Below, in pieces: positions 52,750-61,658 of a stretch of DNA of 64,000 nucleotides; the stretch's first letter is position 1; every line of letters begins with the position of its first letter. The position numbers and the translations under genes were made by a program. Origin of the DNA: JARRNE01 sp963824085 (GTDB lineage Bacteria > Pseudomonadota > Gammaproteobacteria > Chromatiales > Chromatiaceae); contig CAWGNT010000017.1 in assembly GCA_963824085.1 (NCBI GenBank), positions 62,001 to 126,000 on the forward strand. Reading direction: 5' to 3'. The notes beneath the pieces were generated by a model. It ran no database searches. It saw nothing but the letters and a program-made list of their open reading frames with translations, and was not told the DNA's origin.

Positions 52750-53480
52750 AGCAGCATTCCGTAGCCCAACACAAAGATGATCGGCGTGAGCGACGCCAGC
52801 GCAATGAGACCGAAGCCGTCGGTCATGGGGTTGCGCCCTTCGATGCTCGATGCGAGGCCGACCCCGAGTGCGGTTACCAGAGGCACGGTGATGGTCGAGG
52901 TGGTGACCCCCCCCGAGTCGTAGGCGATGCCGACGATCTCTTTCGGCGCGAAGGTGGTCATGACCACCACGACGATGTAGCCGCCAACGATCAGGTATTG
53001 GATGCGCCAGCCGCGTAAGATCTTCATGACGCCGAGGACGATGGCTACCCCTACCGATACGGCCACCGTGTACCGTAGTCCCTCCGCGTATTCCGCGCGC
53101 GCATCTGCGAGGTTCGAGATCATGCCGCCATGGGCGGCCACGGTCGCAGCCTCTTCCGCAACCGCGATCAGCGCCGGCTCCGCGACCGTCGTGCCAAAGC
53201 CCAGGGCAAAGGCGAACACGAGAAGCCACCACACGCTCCCCTTGGCGGCAAAGTCCCGTGCCATCGCTTCTCCGATTGGGAATAGAGCAATCTTGAGCCC
53301 TTGTACGAAAAGGGTGAGGCCCAGGAGCACCAGGAAGGTGCCCCACAGGAGCTCGAGGAAGTCCGGAATGGGCTGGCGGACGACCGCTAGTTGGAAGAAA
53401 GTGACGACCCCGATGATCGGCATCAGGTCGCGCAGGCTGTCTGTCAGAAATTTTAACAGTTGGGGCAAGGGCAACTTCAT
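52746..53480 (-). CDS. DUF1538 membrane protein, first copy
   Basis: A 244-residue polytopic DUF1538 protein with LMPIIGVVTFFQLAVV, AFALGFGTTVAEPALIAVAE, QYLIVGGYIVVVVMTTFAPK and AYDSGGVTTSTITVPLVTAL. These blocks match the second copy in the same order, so the two genes are paralogues that probably form a heterodimer. In other bacteria one longer protein carries both halves. It heads the operon DUF1538-DUF1538-PII-like-CBS-ampD. Confidence 0.87.
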   Translation of the reverse strand: MKLPLPQLLKFLTDSLRDLMPIIGVVTFFQLAVVRQPIPDFLELLWGTFLVLLGLTLFVQGLKIALFPIGEAMARDFAAKGSVWWLLVFAFALGFGTTVAEPALIAVAEEAATVAAHGGMISNLADARAEYAEGLRYTVAVSVGVAIVLGVMKILRGWRIQYLIVGGYIVVVVMTTFAPKEIVGIAYDSGGVTTSTITVPLVTALGVGLASSIEGRNPMTDGFGLIALASLTPIIFVLGYGMLL

Positions 53481-53677
53481 TGACTCACGGCTCCAGCCTC
53501 TCCTCGCGCCCAGAATTTGCCAATTGGATCAGAAGGCTGCCTTAACTCTTCAACACCTTATGGGGATATGAGGTACAATTCTTGCTGCATATCAACCGCG
53601 TGGTTTTCGTCCAGACGGCGGGATGCCAGGGGGGAGCCGCGGAGTCCCAGTATCGAAGATTCGGGTGCTGACGTCCC

Positions 53678-55888
53678 GTGAGCAAGAACGGCCCCCCGCT
53701 GTCTGCCTCGACTGCCGCTAACGGCGGCATCCCGGCCGACGCCAGCCGCTTTGTCACCCGCTGTTCTAATCAGATCGTCCGCGCGCTGCCGTCTTTGCTC
53801 GAAGACATGTTCTTGCGGATGGACGACGCACTTTACGATCTAGCGGACAAGTCCGAGATCAACTCGCTTTATACCATCTACTTCGATGCCATGCGGCTCC
53901 TGCGCCGCCGGCGTGGCGATATCGAGGCATTATTCCTGCTCAAGCTGCGCGGTGCGGTGCACGCCTTCCTCAGCGGTACCGCCGAGCCGACCCCGGCCCC
54001 GACGCACGAGCCCATGGCTCTGATGGGGGATGCGGAGCTCGAAGAAACCCTTGCCGTCGCCAACCTCATCTCCAAGGCGGAGAGCCGATACCATGGGGAT
54101 CTTGTCACGCTACGGGAGCATCTGGCCGATCTCCTCGGACAGCGCGCGCTCGACCCGCGCGATGATCCGCTCGGGCCGCATTGGATCTGCAATGCCTTCC
54201 GGTCCGCCTTGGGGCCCGTCGAGGAGCTGGATCTCACTGTCAAGCTTATCGTGCTGAAGCTGTTTGACAAGCACGTGATGGATCGCCTAGGGGACGTCTA
54301 TGTCGCGCTTGTCAAGCAGGCAACGGCTTCCACAAGGTCCAACCGGAGTCCGCGCCAACGTCCCGACCAGAATCGGCACGCGGCGTTGCAGGCGCTGGAG
54401 CCCGAGGTGTCTGCGTCCCAAACAAAGGGCTCTGCAGCGTCGCGGCAGCCCGGCTCTGCTCCCCGTGCGGCACTCGCGGGGACCGCCTTCGAGAACCTAC
54501 AACGGCTGCTCGGTCACGACGGCTCCAAAATGGGGGACGAGCCGACCGCGCTGGTAGCCACTAGCGAGTTGATGGCAGCCCTCAGCCGGATACAGCTCCC
54601 TGCCTGGCCCCGCGAGTCACAAGAGAGTCCGTGTAGCGAGCTGCGCCGGCGCCTGGTCGATGAGCTGCGCCTGCGCGATCAGGGCCGCCACGCACGGACC
54701 CTGGGCACGGTGGACGAGGACACCCTGGATTTGGTGTTTCTGCTCTTCGAGCACATCATGCACGGAAACGACCTCTCCGATCCCGTCAAGGTCCTCGTCG
54801 GGCGGCTGCAGATCCCCTTCGTCAAGGTTGCTCTGCTCGACAAAGACTTCTTCAGCGACAGAGACCATCCCGCCCGACGACTCTTGAACCATCTCGCCGA
54901 GCTTGCCCTCGGGTGCGACGACGAAGGGGACCGCTCCGAGGCGAGCGTGTACGGTTGCATAGAGCGGGTCGTGAATCGTGTCGTGCTCGAGTTCGACCGG
55001 GATCTCGCCCTGTTCGATGCGCTCGATGCCGAGGTCGTTGCCTTTCGCGAGAGGGAACAGCAGGCCGCACAGGTTGTGGAATCTGCGGTCCGGCGCGAGA
55101 TCGAGGGGAGGGAGCGCCACCAGGACGCGAGGCGCGCCATTCGGGGGATGATCGCGGAGCGGCTGCGCTGGTATGACCGCGTGCCCGAGACAGTCACCGC
55201 TCTGCTCTACGAGGGCTGGCAGGAGGTGCTGCTCGCCGCGTACGAGCGCGGGGGGATGGCTGGAGAAGAGTGGCGCCGGGCAATGCGAACGGCTGACCGG
55301 TTGCTATGGAGCGTGCAACCCAAGGTAGATTACAGTGAGCGGCGTGAGCTCTTGCGCAGTATTCCAGAGCTCCTTCGCACGTTGCGCGAGTCGCTCGTTA
55401 ACGTCTCATTCGATCAGCGCCGTCTCGCGCGTTGGGTTCGGGAGCTGCAATCCTTGCATATGGCGGCCTTGCACGGTGCAGGATCGGTCTCGGCGGACGC
55501 ACCCGCAGTCGCACTCACGAAGCCTTCGACTGCAGTCAGCGGCGAGGAGCAGACTGACCGTCTGTCCGAGGACAGCCTGTCGTGGCCTCCTTCTCCTTCA
55601 GACTCAGGCGGTGCCGCGGGCATGTTGGCGGCGCATGGTCTCGCCGTCGGCGGTTGGGTCGAAATCCTGCGCGACGACGGGAAGCACATTCGCGTCAAGC
55701 TGAGCTGGTGCAGTCCCTTCTCGGACATCTACGTCTTTGTCGACCGCACCGGACGCAAGGCACTTGAGCTGGCCGGGGCCGATCTCGCCGCGATGCTGGT
55801 ACAGGGCTCGATGACAATCCTGGCGGGAGACGCTCCGATCGTTGATCGCGCCATGGAGGCCGTGCTGCAGACTCTAAAGCGTCGTTGA
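53678..55888 (+). CDS. DUF1631 family protein
   Basis: A large, 736-residue cytoplasmic, mostly helical protein. It contains VRALPSLLEDMFLRMDDALY, the LYTIYFDAMRLLRRRRGDIE block and the long DUF1631 region, ending in a small beta-rich domain (GGWVEILRDDGKHIRVKLSW, then IYVFVDRTGRKALEL) reminiscent of a PilZ-like fold. The function is not established; related proteins were once mislabelled thymidine phosphorylase. It starts at GTG 53678 and precedes nadC, a common neighbour. Confidence 0.82.
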   Translation: MSKNGPPLSASTAANGGIPADASRFVTRCSNQIVRALPSLLEDMFLRMDDALYDLADKSEINSLYTIYFDAMRLLRRRRGDIEALFLLKLRGAVHAFLSGTAEPTPAPTHEPMALMGDAELEETLAVANLISKAESRYHGDLVTLREHLADLLGQRALDPRDDPLGPHWICNAFRSALGPVEELDLTVKLIVLKLFDKHVMDRLGDVYVALVKQATASTRSNRSPRQRPDQNRHAALQALEPEVSASQTKGSAASRQPGSAPRAALAGTAFENLQRLLGHDGSKMGDEPTALVATSELMAALSRIQLPAWPRESQESPCSELRRRLVDELRLRDQGRHARTLGTVDEDTLDLVFLLFEHIMHGNDLSDPVKVLVGRLQIPFVKVALLDKDFFSDRDHPARRLLNHLAELALGCDDEGDRSEASVYGCIERVVNRVVLEFDRDLALFDALDAEVVAFREREQQAAQVVESAVRREIEGRERHQDARRAIRGMIAERLRWYDRVPETVTALLYEGWQEVLLAAYERGGMAGEEWRRAMRTADRLLWSVQPKVDYSERRELLRSIPELLRTLRESLVNVSFDQRRLARWVRELQSLHMAALHGAGSVSADAPAVALTKPSTAVSGEEQTDRLSEDSLSWPPSPSDSGGAAGMLAAHGLAVGGWVEILRDDGKHIRVKLSWCSPFSDIYVFVDRTGRKALELAGADLAAMLVQGSMTILAGDAPIVDRAMEAVLQTLKRR

Positions 55889-56130
55889 CAGGGGGTTTGT
55901 TTCACCCGACTGTATCTTACCGATGGAACAGATGCGGTTGGTGACCCGTCGCAAGGGATTCATCCGCACGTGTTCCAGGGCTGAGGCGCGCCGAACGTCG
56001 AGCCCGATCACTACCAGCTTGCCAATCTCTGGTGTGGCTGGGTTGGTCAGGGAGTGGGGCCTTTCGTGGGTGGCAAGCCTGTCGTCCAGAATATGCGCCC
56101 AGGGCACTCGCCTTGGGTACCGGAGTCGCT

Positions 56131-57015
56131 ATGAGCTCAGAGGCCGCACGCGATCCCCGCACCGCTGGATTCCTGGGTAGTCTGCCCCCGCGCGATCTGA
56201 TCGCCGCACAGGTCTGTGCCGCCTTGGACGAGGATGTCGGCAGCGGCGATCTCACCGCTACGCTTCTGCCCGCCACGCAGCACGCCACCGTCGAGGTAGT
56301 CACCCGCCAGAAGGCGGTCCTCTGCGGGCAGGCGTGGTTCGAAGAGGTGTTTCGGCAGCTGGATCCGGCGGTCGAGGTTCGCTGGTTTGTGGCCGACAGC
56401 GATCGGGTCCAGCCTGGGCAGCGTGTGTGCCGGCTGGAGGGTATGGCGCAGGCGCTCTTGACGGGCGAGCGCACGGCCCTCAACTACTTGCAGACTCTTT
56501 CCGGCACGGCTACTCGCGCGCGCCTCTATGCCGACGCCGTCGCCGGGCTGCCGGTCCGTGTTCTCGACACCCGCAAGACCATCCCCGGGCTGCGCGTGCA
56601 ACAGAAGTACGCGGTCGTATGCGGCGGTTGTCATAATCACCGCAAGGGTCTGTATGACGCGATCCTCATCAAGGAAAACCACATCGCGGCGGCGGGATCG
56701 ATTGCGGCCGCTTTGGCGGCTGCGCGGCGGGCGGCGGGAGCTGCCGACATCGAGATTGAGGTAGAGTCCCTCGGCGAGGCCGAAGAGGCGCTTGCGGCGG
56801 GCGCGGAGCACCTCCTGCTCGATAACTTCGCACTTGCAGACCTGCGTCGGGCGGTGGCGCTGAGCGCAGGTCGCGCACGGCTCGAGGCGTCGGGAGGTAT
56901 CACCATCGAGCGTATCCGCGCCGTCGCGGAGACCGGGGTCGACGAGATCTCGATCGGCGATCTCACCAAAGATTTGGCGGCGGTGGACCTGTCCATGCGG
57001 TTCGTGCTCGGCTGA
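56131..57015 (+). CDS. nadC: Nicotinate-nucleotide pyrophosphorylase (carboxylating)
   Basis: Quinolinate phosphoribosyltransferase of 294 residues in NAD synthesis. Typical blocks are ALDEDVGSGDLTATLLP, GERTALNYLQTLSGTAT, VLDTRKTIPGLRVQQKYAV, GGCHNHRKGLYDAILIKENH and the C-terminal EASGGITIERIRAVAETGVD. ATG 56131 follows CGGAG; the open frame to 56032 is not supported. The upstream gap 55889-56130 shows no gene. Confidence 0.95.
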   Translation: MSSEAARDPRTAGFLGSLPPRDLIAAQVCAALDEDVGSGDLTATLLPATQHATVEVVTRQKAVLCGQAWFEEVFRQLDPAVEVRWFVADSDRVQPGQRVCRLEGMAQALLTGERTALNYLQTLSGTATRARLYADAVAGLPVRVLDTRKTIPGLRVQQKYAVVCGGCHNHRKGLYDAILIKENHIAAAGSIAAALAAARRAAGAADIEIEVESLGEAEEALAAGAEHLLLDNFALADLRRAVALSAGRARLEASGGITIERIRAVAETGVDEISIGDLTKDLAAVDLSMRFVLG

Positions 57016-57139
57016 GCCCGTCGAGGCTCGGTAATCGCTCGCGCAGCGGTTCGGCGTACCCGACTGCCTGGTAGAGGGGCGCCGAAGTGCCGCTAACAAC
57101 GCTGTACCTATCGGTTGCAGCGTTTCGGCTCAAGCCTGA

Positions 57140-57240
57140 GGGGTTGGGTTGCGGGCGACGGGGGTGTCGGCGGCAGGGAGGCTGCCGTCAAGCTACATGA
57201 AGGTATTCACGGCGTCCCCCGACGCCCGTGACCCAGCCCC
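57140..57240 (-). repeat. Dispersed hairpin repeat with 25-base arms, reverse orientation
   Basis: The left arm (57140-57164, starting GGGGTTGGGTTGCGGGCGAC) and right arm (57216-57240) are inverted repeats matching at 21 of 25 positions. Between them, on the minus strand, is GACGCCGTGAATACCTTCAT, then AGCTTGACGGCAGCCTCCCT. This is one of the best-preserved copies. The surrounding gap 57016-57298 shows no ORF. Confidence 0.72.
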
Positions 57241-57298
57241 GGAAACCCGACAACCGAGAAGAGAATCGTGTTGTTGCGGGGATTTCGGCGCGGCTGAG

Positions 57299-57508
57299 CT
57301 AGCCCGGCCGAAACACCAGACGGATGCCGGCGACCACCTCCCGCAGCCAATGGGTCTCCCGGAACACCGAACGGCCCAGGTACCAGGCAAGGCAGGCAAG
57401 CTCCGGGTGGACTAGGGCAGTGGCCCGATCAGCAGGCTCGCGGCGAACGGGCTCGCGCATCGTCTCCTGTAGTCCGCTGAGCTGCCCCAGGATGAGGGGG
57501 TTGGTCAT
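57299..57508 (-). CDS. Small protein of 69 residues downstream of cbpM, unknown
   Basis: A short ORF, beginning MTNPLILGQLSGLQETMREP, with GC-rich third codon positions like its neighbours. It has a C-terminal ACLAWYLGRSVFRETHWLRE block with some helical character. It begins 26 bases after the cbpM stop on the same strand, so it may be the third gene of the cbpA-cbpM operon. No family is recognised and it could be spurious. Confidence 0.4.
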   Translation of the reverse strand: MTNPLILGQLSGLQETMREPVRREPADRATALVHPELACLAWYLGRSVFRETHWLREVVAGIRLVFRPG

Positions 57509-57533
57509 GCGTCTGCGGCCAAGGTTTTCGGCC

Positions 57534-57872
57534 TCACTCTGCCGGAGTACGCGACCCGAGCTGGAATTCGAGGGCGCGGATACGCGCATGCAGCGCCTCG
57601 ATCTGATCGAGCAGATCCAGTGCCAGGGCGGCGCCGGCGAGGTTGAGCTCCAGATCCCGCTGCAGACGTACCGCGCGGCGGGCCCGGCGGATTTGGACGC
57701 CGCTGAAGCGCCATTCTTCCGGACGCGTCCCGGTGGGTCTCAGCACTCCCTCGTTGACCATCAGTCGCACGACTTGATCGCTCGCCCGGCAGACTTCGGT
57801 CAGCTCCGCGAGCGTAACGGTCAGTCCTTCATCGAGTACCACGCCCACCAGGTCTGTTGTCGTCTGCGCCAT
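57534..57872 (-). CDS. cbpM: Chaperone modulator CbpM (MerR-like)
   Basis: A 112-residue protein with a MerR-type helix-turn-helix (LAELTEVCRASDQVVRLMVN, then EGVLRPTG, FSGVQIRRARRAVRLQRDLE) and a C-terminal helix. CbpM binds the J-domain of CbpA and inhibits its co-chaperone and DNA-binding activities. It starts two bases after the cbpA stop, the usual arrangement. Confidence 0.9.
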   Translation of the reverse strand: MAQTTTDLVGVVLDEGLTVTLAELTEVCRASDQVVRLMVNEGVLRPTGTRPEEWRFSGVQIRRARRAVRLQRDLELNLAGAALALDLLDQIEALHARIRALEFQLGSRTPAE

Positions 57873-57874
57873 GT

Positions 57875-58810
57875 TCAGACTCCAAGCTTTGCGCGCGGAT
57901 TAAAGGAGAAGACCTTCGCCATGCGCCGGAACTCCTCCTTCTCCTCTTCGGTGTGTGCAGGGGGCACGACGATCTCGATCAGGACGTATTCGTCGCCCGC
58001 CGGGCTCCCGGGGAGACCGCGTCCCTTGAGACGCAGGTGGCGACCGCTCTGCGAACCGGCCGGTATCCTCAGGCTGACCGGCCCGCCGAGGGTCGGGACC
58101 GTGACCGTAGCGCCGAGTGCCGCCTCCCATGGCGCGATCGGCAGCCGCAGGAAGATGTCCTTACCCTCGGCCCGAAACAGGTGGTGCGGCGCAAAGTCCA
58201 CCTCCAGATAGAGGTCCCCCTTGCTGCCGCCCTGGACCCCCGGGCCGCCTTGACCGGCGAGGCGGATCTGCCGACCCTGGGTCACGCCGGCGGGGATGCG
58301 CACGTTGAGGGTTCGCGTCCGATTCTGCAACCGACCGTTCTTACCGATCTCCGGTGTCTCGAGACGCAGCTGTCGCGTGGCCCCTCGATAGGCGTCCTCC
58401 AGGCCAATCTGCACCCGGACGGTTTGATCCTGCCCGCGCTGCCTGAACATGTCTTCGCCCGCCCGTCCGACCCCCCCGCCGCCGAAGAGCGAGGAGAAGA
58501 AATCGCTGAACTGGGCGGCGTCGTCCGGGCTGAAACGGTACTCGCGCTGCCAGGTTCCGCCCCCCGGCGGAGGACGAAACTCCTGTCCCGCGCGCCACTG
58601 GTCCCCGAGTGCGTCATAAGCCGCCCGCTTCTCCGGGTCCTTAAGGGCCTCGTTCGCTTCGTTGACCTCCTTGAAACGTGCCTCCGCGTCCGGCTCCTTG
58701 CTAACGTCCGGGTGGTACTTGCGGGCCAGGCGACGATACGCGCGCTTGATATCGTCGGAGGATGCGTCGCGAGGTACCCCCAGGATCTTGTAGTAGTCCT
58801 TGTATTCCAT
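57875..58810 (-). CDS. cbpA: Curved-DNA-binding protein CbpA, DnaJ family
   Basis: Class II J-protein of 311 residues, co-chaperone for DnaK and nucleoid-associated DNA-binding protein. The J-domain (1-70) begins MEYKDYYKILGV and has HPD in RKYHPDVSKEP. A Gly/Phe-rich linker follows (FFSSLFGGGGVG). Two beta-barrel substrate domains with PGGVQ-like GQGGPGVQGG and DLYLEVDFAPH complete it. There is no zinc finger, which separates it from DnaJ. cbpM follows directly. Confidence 0.94.
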   Translation of the reverse strand: MEYKDYYKILGVPRDASSDDIKRAYRRLARKYHPDVSKEPDAEARFKEVNEANEALKDPEKRAAYDALGDQWRAGQEFRPPPGGGTWQREYRFSPDDAAQFSDFFSSLFGGGGVGRAGEDMFRQRGQDQTVRVQIGLEDAYRGATRQLRLETPEIGKNGRLQNRTRTLNVRIPAGVTQGRQIRLAGQGGPGVQGGSKGDLYLEVDFAPHHLFRAEGKDIFLRLPIAPWEAALGATVTVPTLGGPVSLRIPAGSQSGRHLRLKGRGLPGSPAGDEYVLIEIVVPPAHTEEEKEEFRRMAKVFSFNPRAKLGV

Positions 58811-58843
58811 CGATCACTGCCTAAAGGGTTAACTGCCTCATTC

Positions 58844-58880
58844 TATACCGCTCGCACTTGCTCTTTCGGTCTTCAGGAGG
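58844..58880 (+). repeat. Fragment of the extended repeat flank, 5' of cbpA
   Basis: TATACCGCTCGCACTTGC, followed by TCTTTCGGTCTTCAGG, matches the left flanks of the copies at 33106 and 49406. The central hairpin core is not recognisable here, so this is a remnant or a separate shared module. Confidence 0.45.
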
Positions 58881-58924
58881 CCGGACGTGGCGGGACAGGA
58901 TCTCGCGGCGAAGATAGGGGCACC

Positions 58925-59890
58925 TTAACGAACCTCTCCCTTTCCGACTACTGGCCTGACCTCGCCGCGGACGCGATTTCCCTGCAGAAGTGCGGGCGCG
59001 ATGCTGAAGTTCCGCACGAAGGTAGCGGGTGCGCCCTCGCTGACGAAGTCGTTGCCGATTACCTTGAGAGACTGTCCGGGGGCGTCCCGGTTGGCCTCTG
59101 CCGCGAAGTCGATTGCGGCGCGGTTTGCGGAGCGTGCGCCTTGGCGCAGGACGTTGTTTCGAATCTCCGCCCTGCCGCCTTCGGGGAGATCGATGAGGTA
59201 GCTCGAATCCCCGTCCGCATCCAAGATTCGATTGCCCAAGATCTGGTTGTGTGTCGCCCGACTCTTCACCAAGTGCCCGATGTGGGCATCGTGCACGTAG
59301 CTCGCGCGCAAGACGAAACGGCTGATGCGGCCGATGTAGATGTTGTGCCCAAGCCGCCCGTGCCCCTCGGTGTCCGTCGTGTTGTGGTCAAATTCTGAGC
59401 GCTCGATCGTCACCCAGCCGGCCGGATCGTTGTTGGTGAGCAGCCCCATCTCGTTGTGATGGAACCGACAGTTGCGGATGGTGAGTCCAACACCTTCGGC
59501 ACGGATGCCCGCGCCGTTGTGAGCAGAGACACGCGCTCCGGAAAGCTCCACGTTCTCAACTGTCACGTCATCGCCCTTGATGACCCAGATGGCCTTGCCC
59601 TCTGCGGCTCTGCCCGCGGCCATCAGGTGGGCTCGCCCGTTCCTGCTGCCCCTCAGCGTGAGGCCGTTTTGCCGCCAAACCGCTACGTCACCGAGGTAAA
59701 CCGCAGCGTCGATCTCGACGACGACGCCGTCGCGCGCCACTGCGGCCGCCTCGCTCGGACGGGTGAGCGAACGAGAGGGACCCACGAGCAGGAGCTGTCC
59801 ACCAGCCTCCGTGCATCGTCCCGGTGCGGTCGCTAGCAGGCTCGTCACCAGAGTGAACGTGAGACCGAGCGGCGAGGGCATAGGTGTCAT
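58925..59890 (-). CDS. Secreted right-handed parallel beta-helix protein
   Basis: A 321-residue exported protein with a signal sequence (PLGLTFTLVTSLLATAPG). The body shows beta-helix rungs with repeated N/D-rich turns: VTVENVELSGARVSAHNGAG, LTIRNCRFHHNEMG, NQILGNRILDADGD and AEIRNNVLRQGARS. Such proteins bind or cleave polysaccharides, but no lyase active site can be assigned by eye. It begins 19 bases after the AAA gene stop on the same strand, so the two are probably co-transcribed. Confidence 0.78.
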   Translation of the reverse strand: MTPMPSPLGLTFTLVTSLLATAPGRCTEAGGQLLLVGPSRSLTRPSEAAAVARDGVVVEIDAAVYLGDVAVWRQNGLTLRGSRNGRAHLMAAGRAAEGKAIWVIKGDDVTVENVELSGARVSAHNGAGIRAEGVGLTIRNCRFHHNEMGLLTNNDPAGWVTIERSEFDHNTTDTEGHGRLGHNIYIGRISRFVLRASYVHDAHIGHLVKSRATHNQILGNRILDADGDSSYLIDLPEGGRAEIRNNVLRQGARSANRAAIDFAAEANRDAPGQSLKVIGNDFVSEGAPATFVRNFSIAPALLQGNRVRGEVRPVVGKGEVR

Positions 59891-59909
59891 GCGCTCTTCA
59901 CTGAGCTCC

Positions 59910-61382
59910 TCAGTGCGCGGGGACGGTACGTTCCAGTGCCCAGGCCCGCAGGGCCTGTATCTGAGCATCCATCACAACGGAAAGTGGCCGAGTCCGTTCG
60001 AGCTCGCTGATCAGGGCATCGGTGCTGAGCGGAGAATCCTGGGCTCGGCTAGCATAGAGAGCGGACACGACAGCCTGCTCGATGCCTGCCCCCGAAAAAC
60101 CGTCGCTGGCTGCCGCCAAACGATCGCGGTCGAAGAGCTCGGGCGCTTGGTTGCGCCGCCGCAGATGGATCTCGAAGATGTGGGCGCGCACCTCGGGGCC
60201 AGGCAGGTCGACGAAGAAGAGCTCGTCGAGCCTGCCCTTTCGCACCAGCTCGGGTGGCAGTCGGGAGATGTCGTTCGCGGTCGCTACGATGAAGACGGCG
60301 GTCGTGCGCTCGGCCATCCATGTGAGCAGTGTGCCCATTACACGCTGGCTGACGCCGTCGTCGCCCCCGCCGCCGGCGAGCCCCTTCTCGATCTCGTCGA
60401 TCCAGAGCACGCAGGGCGCCATCAGATCGGCCGTCTGCAGGGCACGGCGCAGTTTCTTCTCTGTTTCCCCTATGTACTTGTCATAGAGTGCTGCGAAGTC
60501 GACGCGGAGCAGAGGTACCCCGAAGCGTCCGGCGACGGCCTTGGCGGCGAGGCTCTTGCCACCGCCTTGAACCCCCAGCAGCAGGATGCCCCGAGGCCGG
60601 TCCCGAGCGGCACTGCTGCTGAGGAAAGGGGAGCGGCGCTGGTCGATCCATGCCTTGAGGTTATCGAGTCCTGCGACATCGGCAAAGGTGGCAGTGTCGT
60701 ATTCGAAGCTCACGACCCCGCCAGGATTCAGGAGCTCGTACTTGGCCCGGGTCACCTCCTTCACGTCCTCTTGAGTGATTGCGCCGTCTTTGCGGATCGC
60801 GCTGCGGATGAGTCGGCGGGCATCGGATTCGGTAACCCCTAGGAGATTCCGTGAGAGTCTGTCGATCGCTTCGCGGCTCGCCCGGAATGCCCGTCCGGCC
60901 CGCTCGTGCTGCCATGCCTGCGCCTCCTCGCGGATGAGCGCCAGCAACCGGTTGCGGTCGGGAAGGCGAAGTGCGAAGCGCGCGCTCATATGACGGACCT
61001 CGGCCGGGATCTCCAGCGCGTGGCTCACGAAGGCGATGGTGCGCGGCAGCTCCGAGTATCCCTGGGCGATCTCCTTCACCAGCCGCACGTGGATCGGCTC
61101 GTCCAGAAAGGGATGGAAGTCGAGCAGGAGATAGATGCCCGGTTGATGTGTGAGCTTGATGTGGCGCAGTACCTCTGCCGGCTCGGCAAGATGGCGCTGG
61201 ATCCCCGCCGCCAGGTCGACCCGGCGCAGGCCGTCCGTCACGGTCCAGCAGAACGCGGGCTCGTTCATGCGCACGGCAAGACGCGCCGCCAGCTCCACGA
61301 TGCGCGGCTCCTCCAGCGTCTCGATCAGCACGATCGGTGTGTCCGAACGCAGCAGCAGCTCCAAGTCACCCAGATCGGTCAT
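59910..61382 (-). CDS. Ycf46-like AAA+ ATPase
   Basis: A 490-residue AAA+ protein. An N-terminal domain (LELLLRSDTPIVLIETLEEP) related to Ycf46 precedes the ATPase core: Walker A LLLGVQGGGKSLAAK, Walker B CVLWIDEIEKG, sensor IVATANDISRLP and arginine-finger region VRKGRLDELFFVDLP. Ycf46-like proteins act in stress or photosynthesis-linked proteostasis in cyanobacteria; the role here is unknown. Starts at 61382 or 61397 are equally possible; the longer frame to 61580 is not supported. It is divergent from leuA. Confidence 0.83.
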   Translation of the reverse strand: MTDLGDLELLLRSDTPIVLIETLEEPRIVELAARLAVRMNEPAFCWTVTDGLRRVDLAAGIQRHLAEPAEVLRHIKLTHQPGIYLLLDFHPFLDEPIHVRLVKEIAQGYSELPRTIAFVSHALEIPAEVRHMSARFALRLPDRNRLLALIREEAQAWQHERAGRAFRASREAIDRLSRNLLGVTESDARRLIRSAIRKDGAITQEDVKEVTRAKYELLNPGGVVSFEYDTATFADVAGLDNLKAWIDQRRSPFLSSSAARDRPRGILLLGVQGGGKSLAAKAVAGRFGVPLLRVDFAALYDKYIGETEKKLRRALQTADLMAPCVLWIDEIEKGLAGGGGDDGVSQRVMGTLLTWMAERTTAVFIVATANDISRLPPELVRKGRLDELFFVDLPGPEVRAHIFEIHLRRRNQAPELFDRDRLAAASDGFSGAGIEQAVVSALYASRAQDSPLSTDALISELERTRPLSVVMDAQIQALRAWALERTVPAH

Positions 61383-61658
61383 GAAGACAAGAACCATCGA
61401 TGGTGGGCGACGCGCATCCTGCCCGGAGTGCGCCATAGGCGCCGCTCGGCTTGCATCGGTCCGGCTTCGAGACCGAGATCCGTTCCTCGCTTGGCAGTCG
61501 ATGGACGCAAGCGATATAGTCCGGCGACTTCGGTGAGTGGTCCCATGGTGCGCAAACGCCTGTGTGCCAAGCTGCTGCACTGATCAAGTCCCGTGACAGG
61601 CGATGTGGGATTCTGCCATGGGTCCTGTCGAGATACACGGCCTCTCGAGGGCGAGCGT

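Noticed and set aside
52750..53346. N-terminal extension of the second DUF1538 gene
   Set aside because: The Arg/His-rich translation is out-of-frame reading of the first DUF1538 gene; GTG 52749 fits the family start and overlaps the previous stop by four bases.
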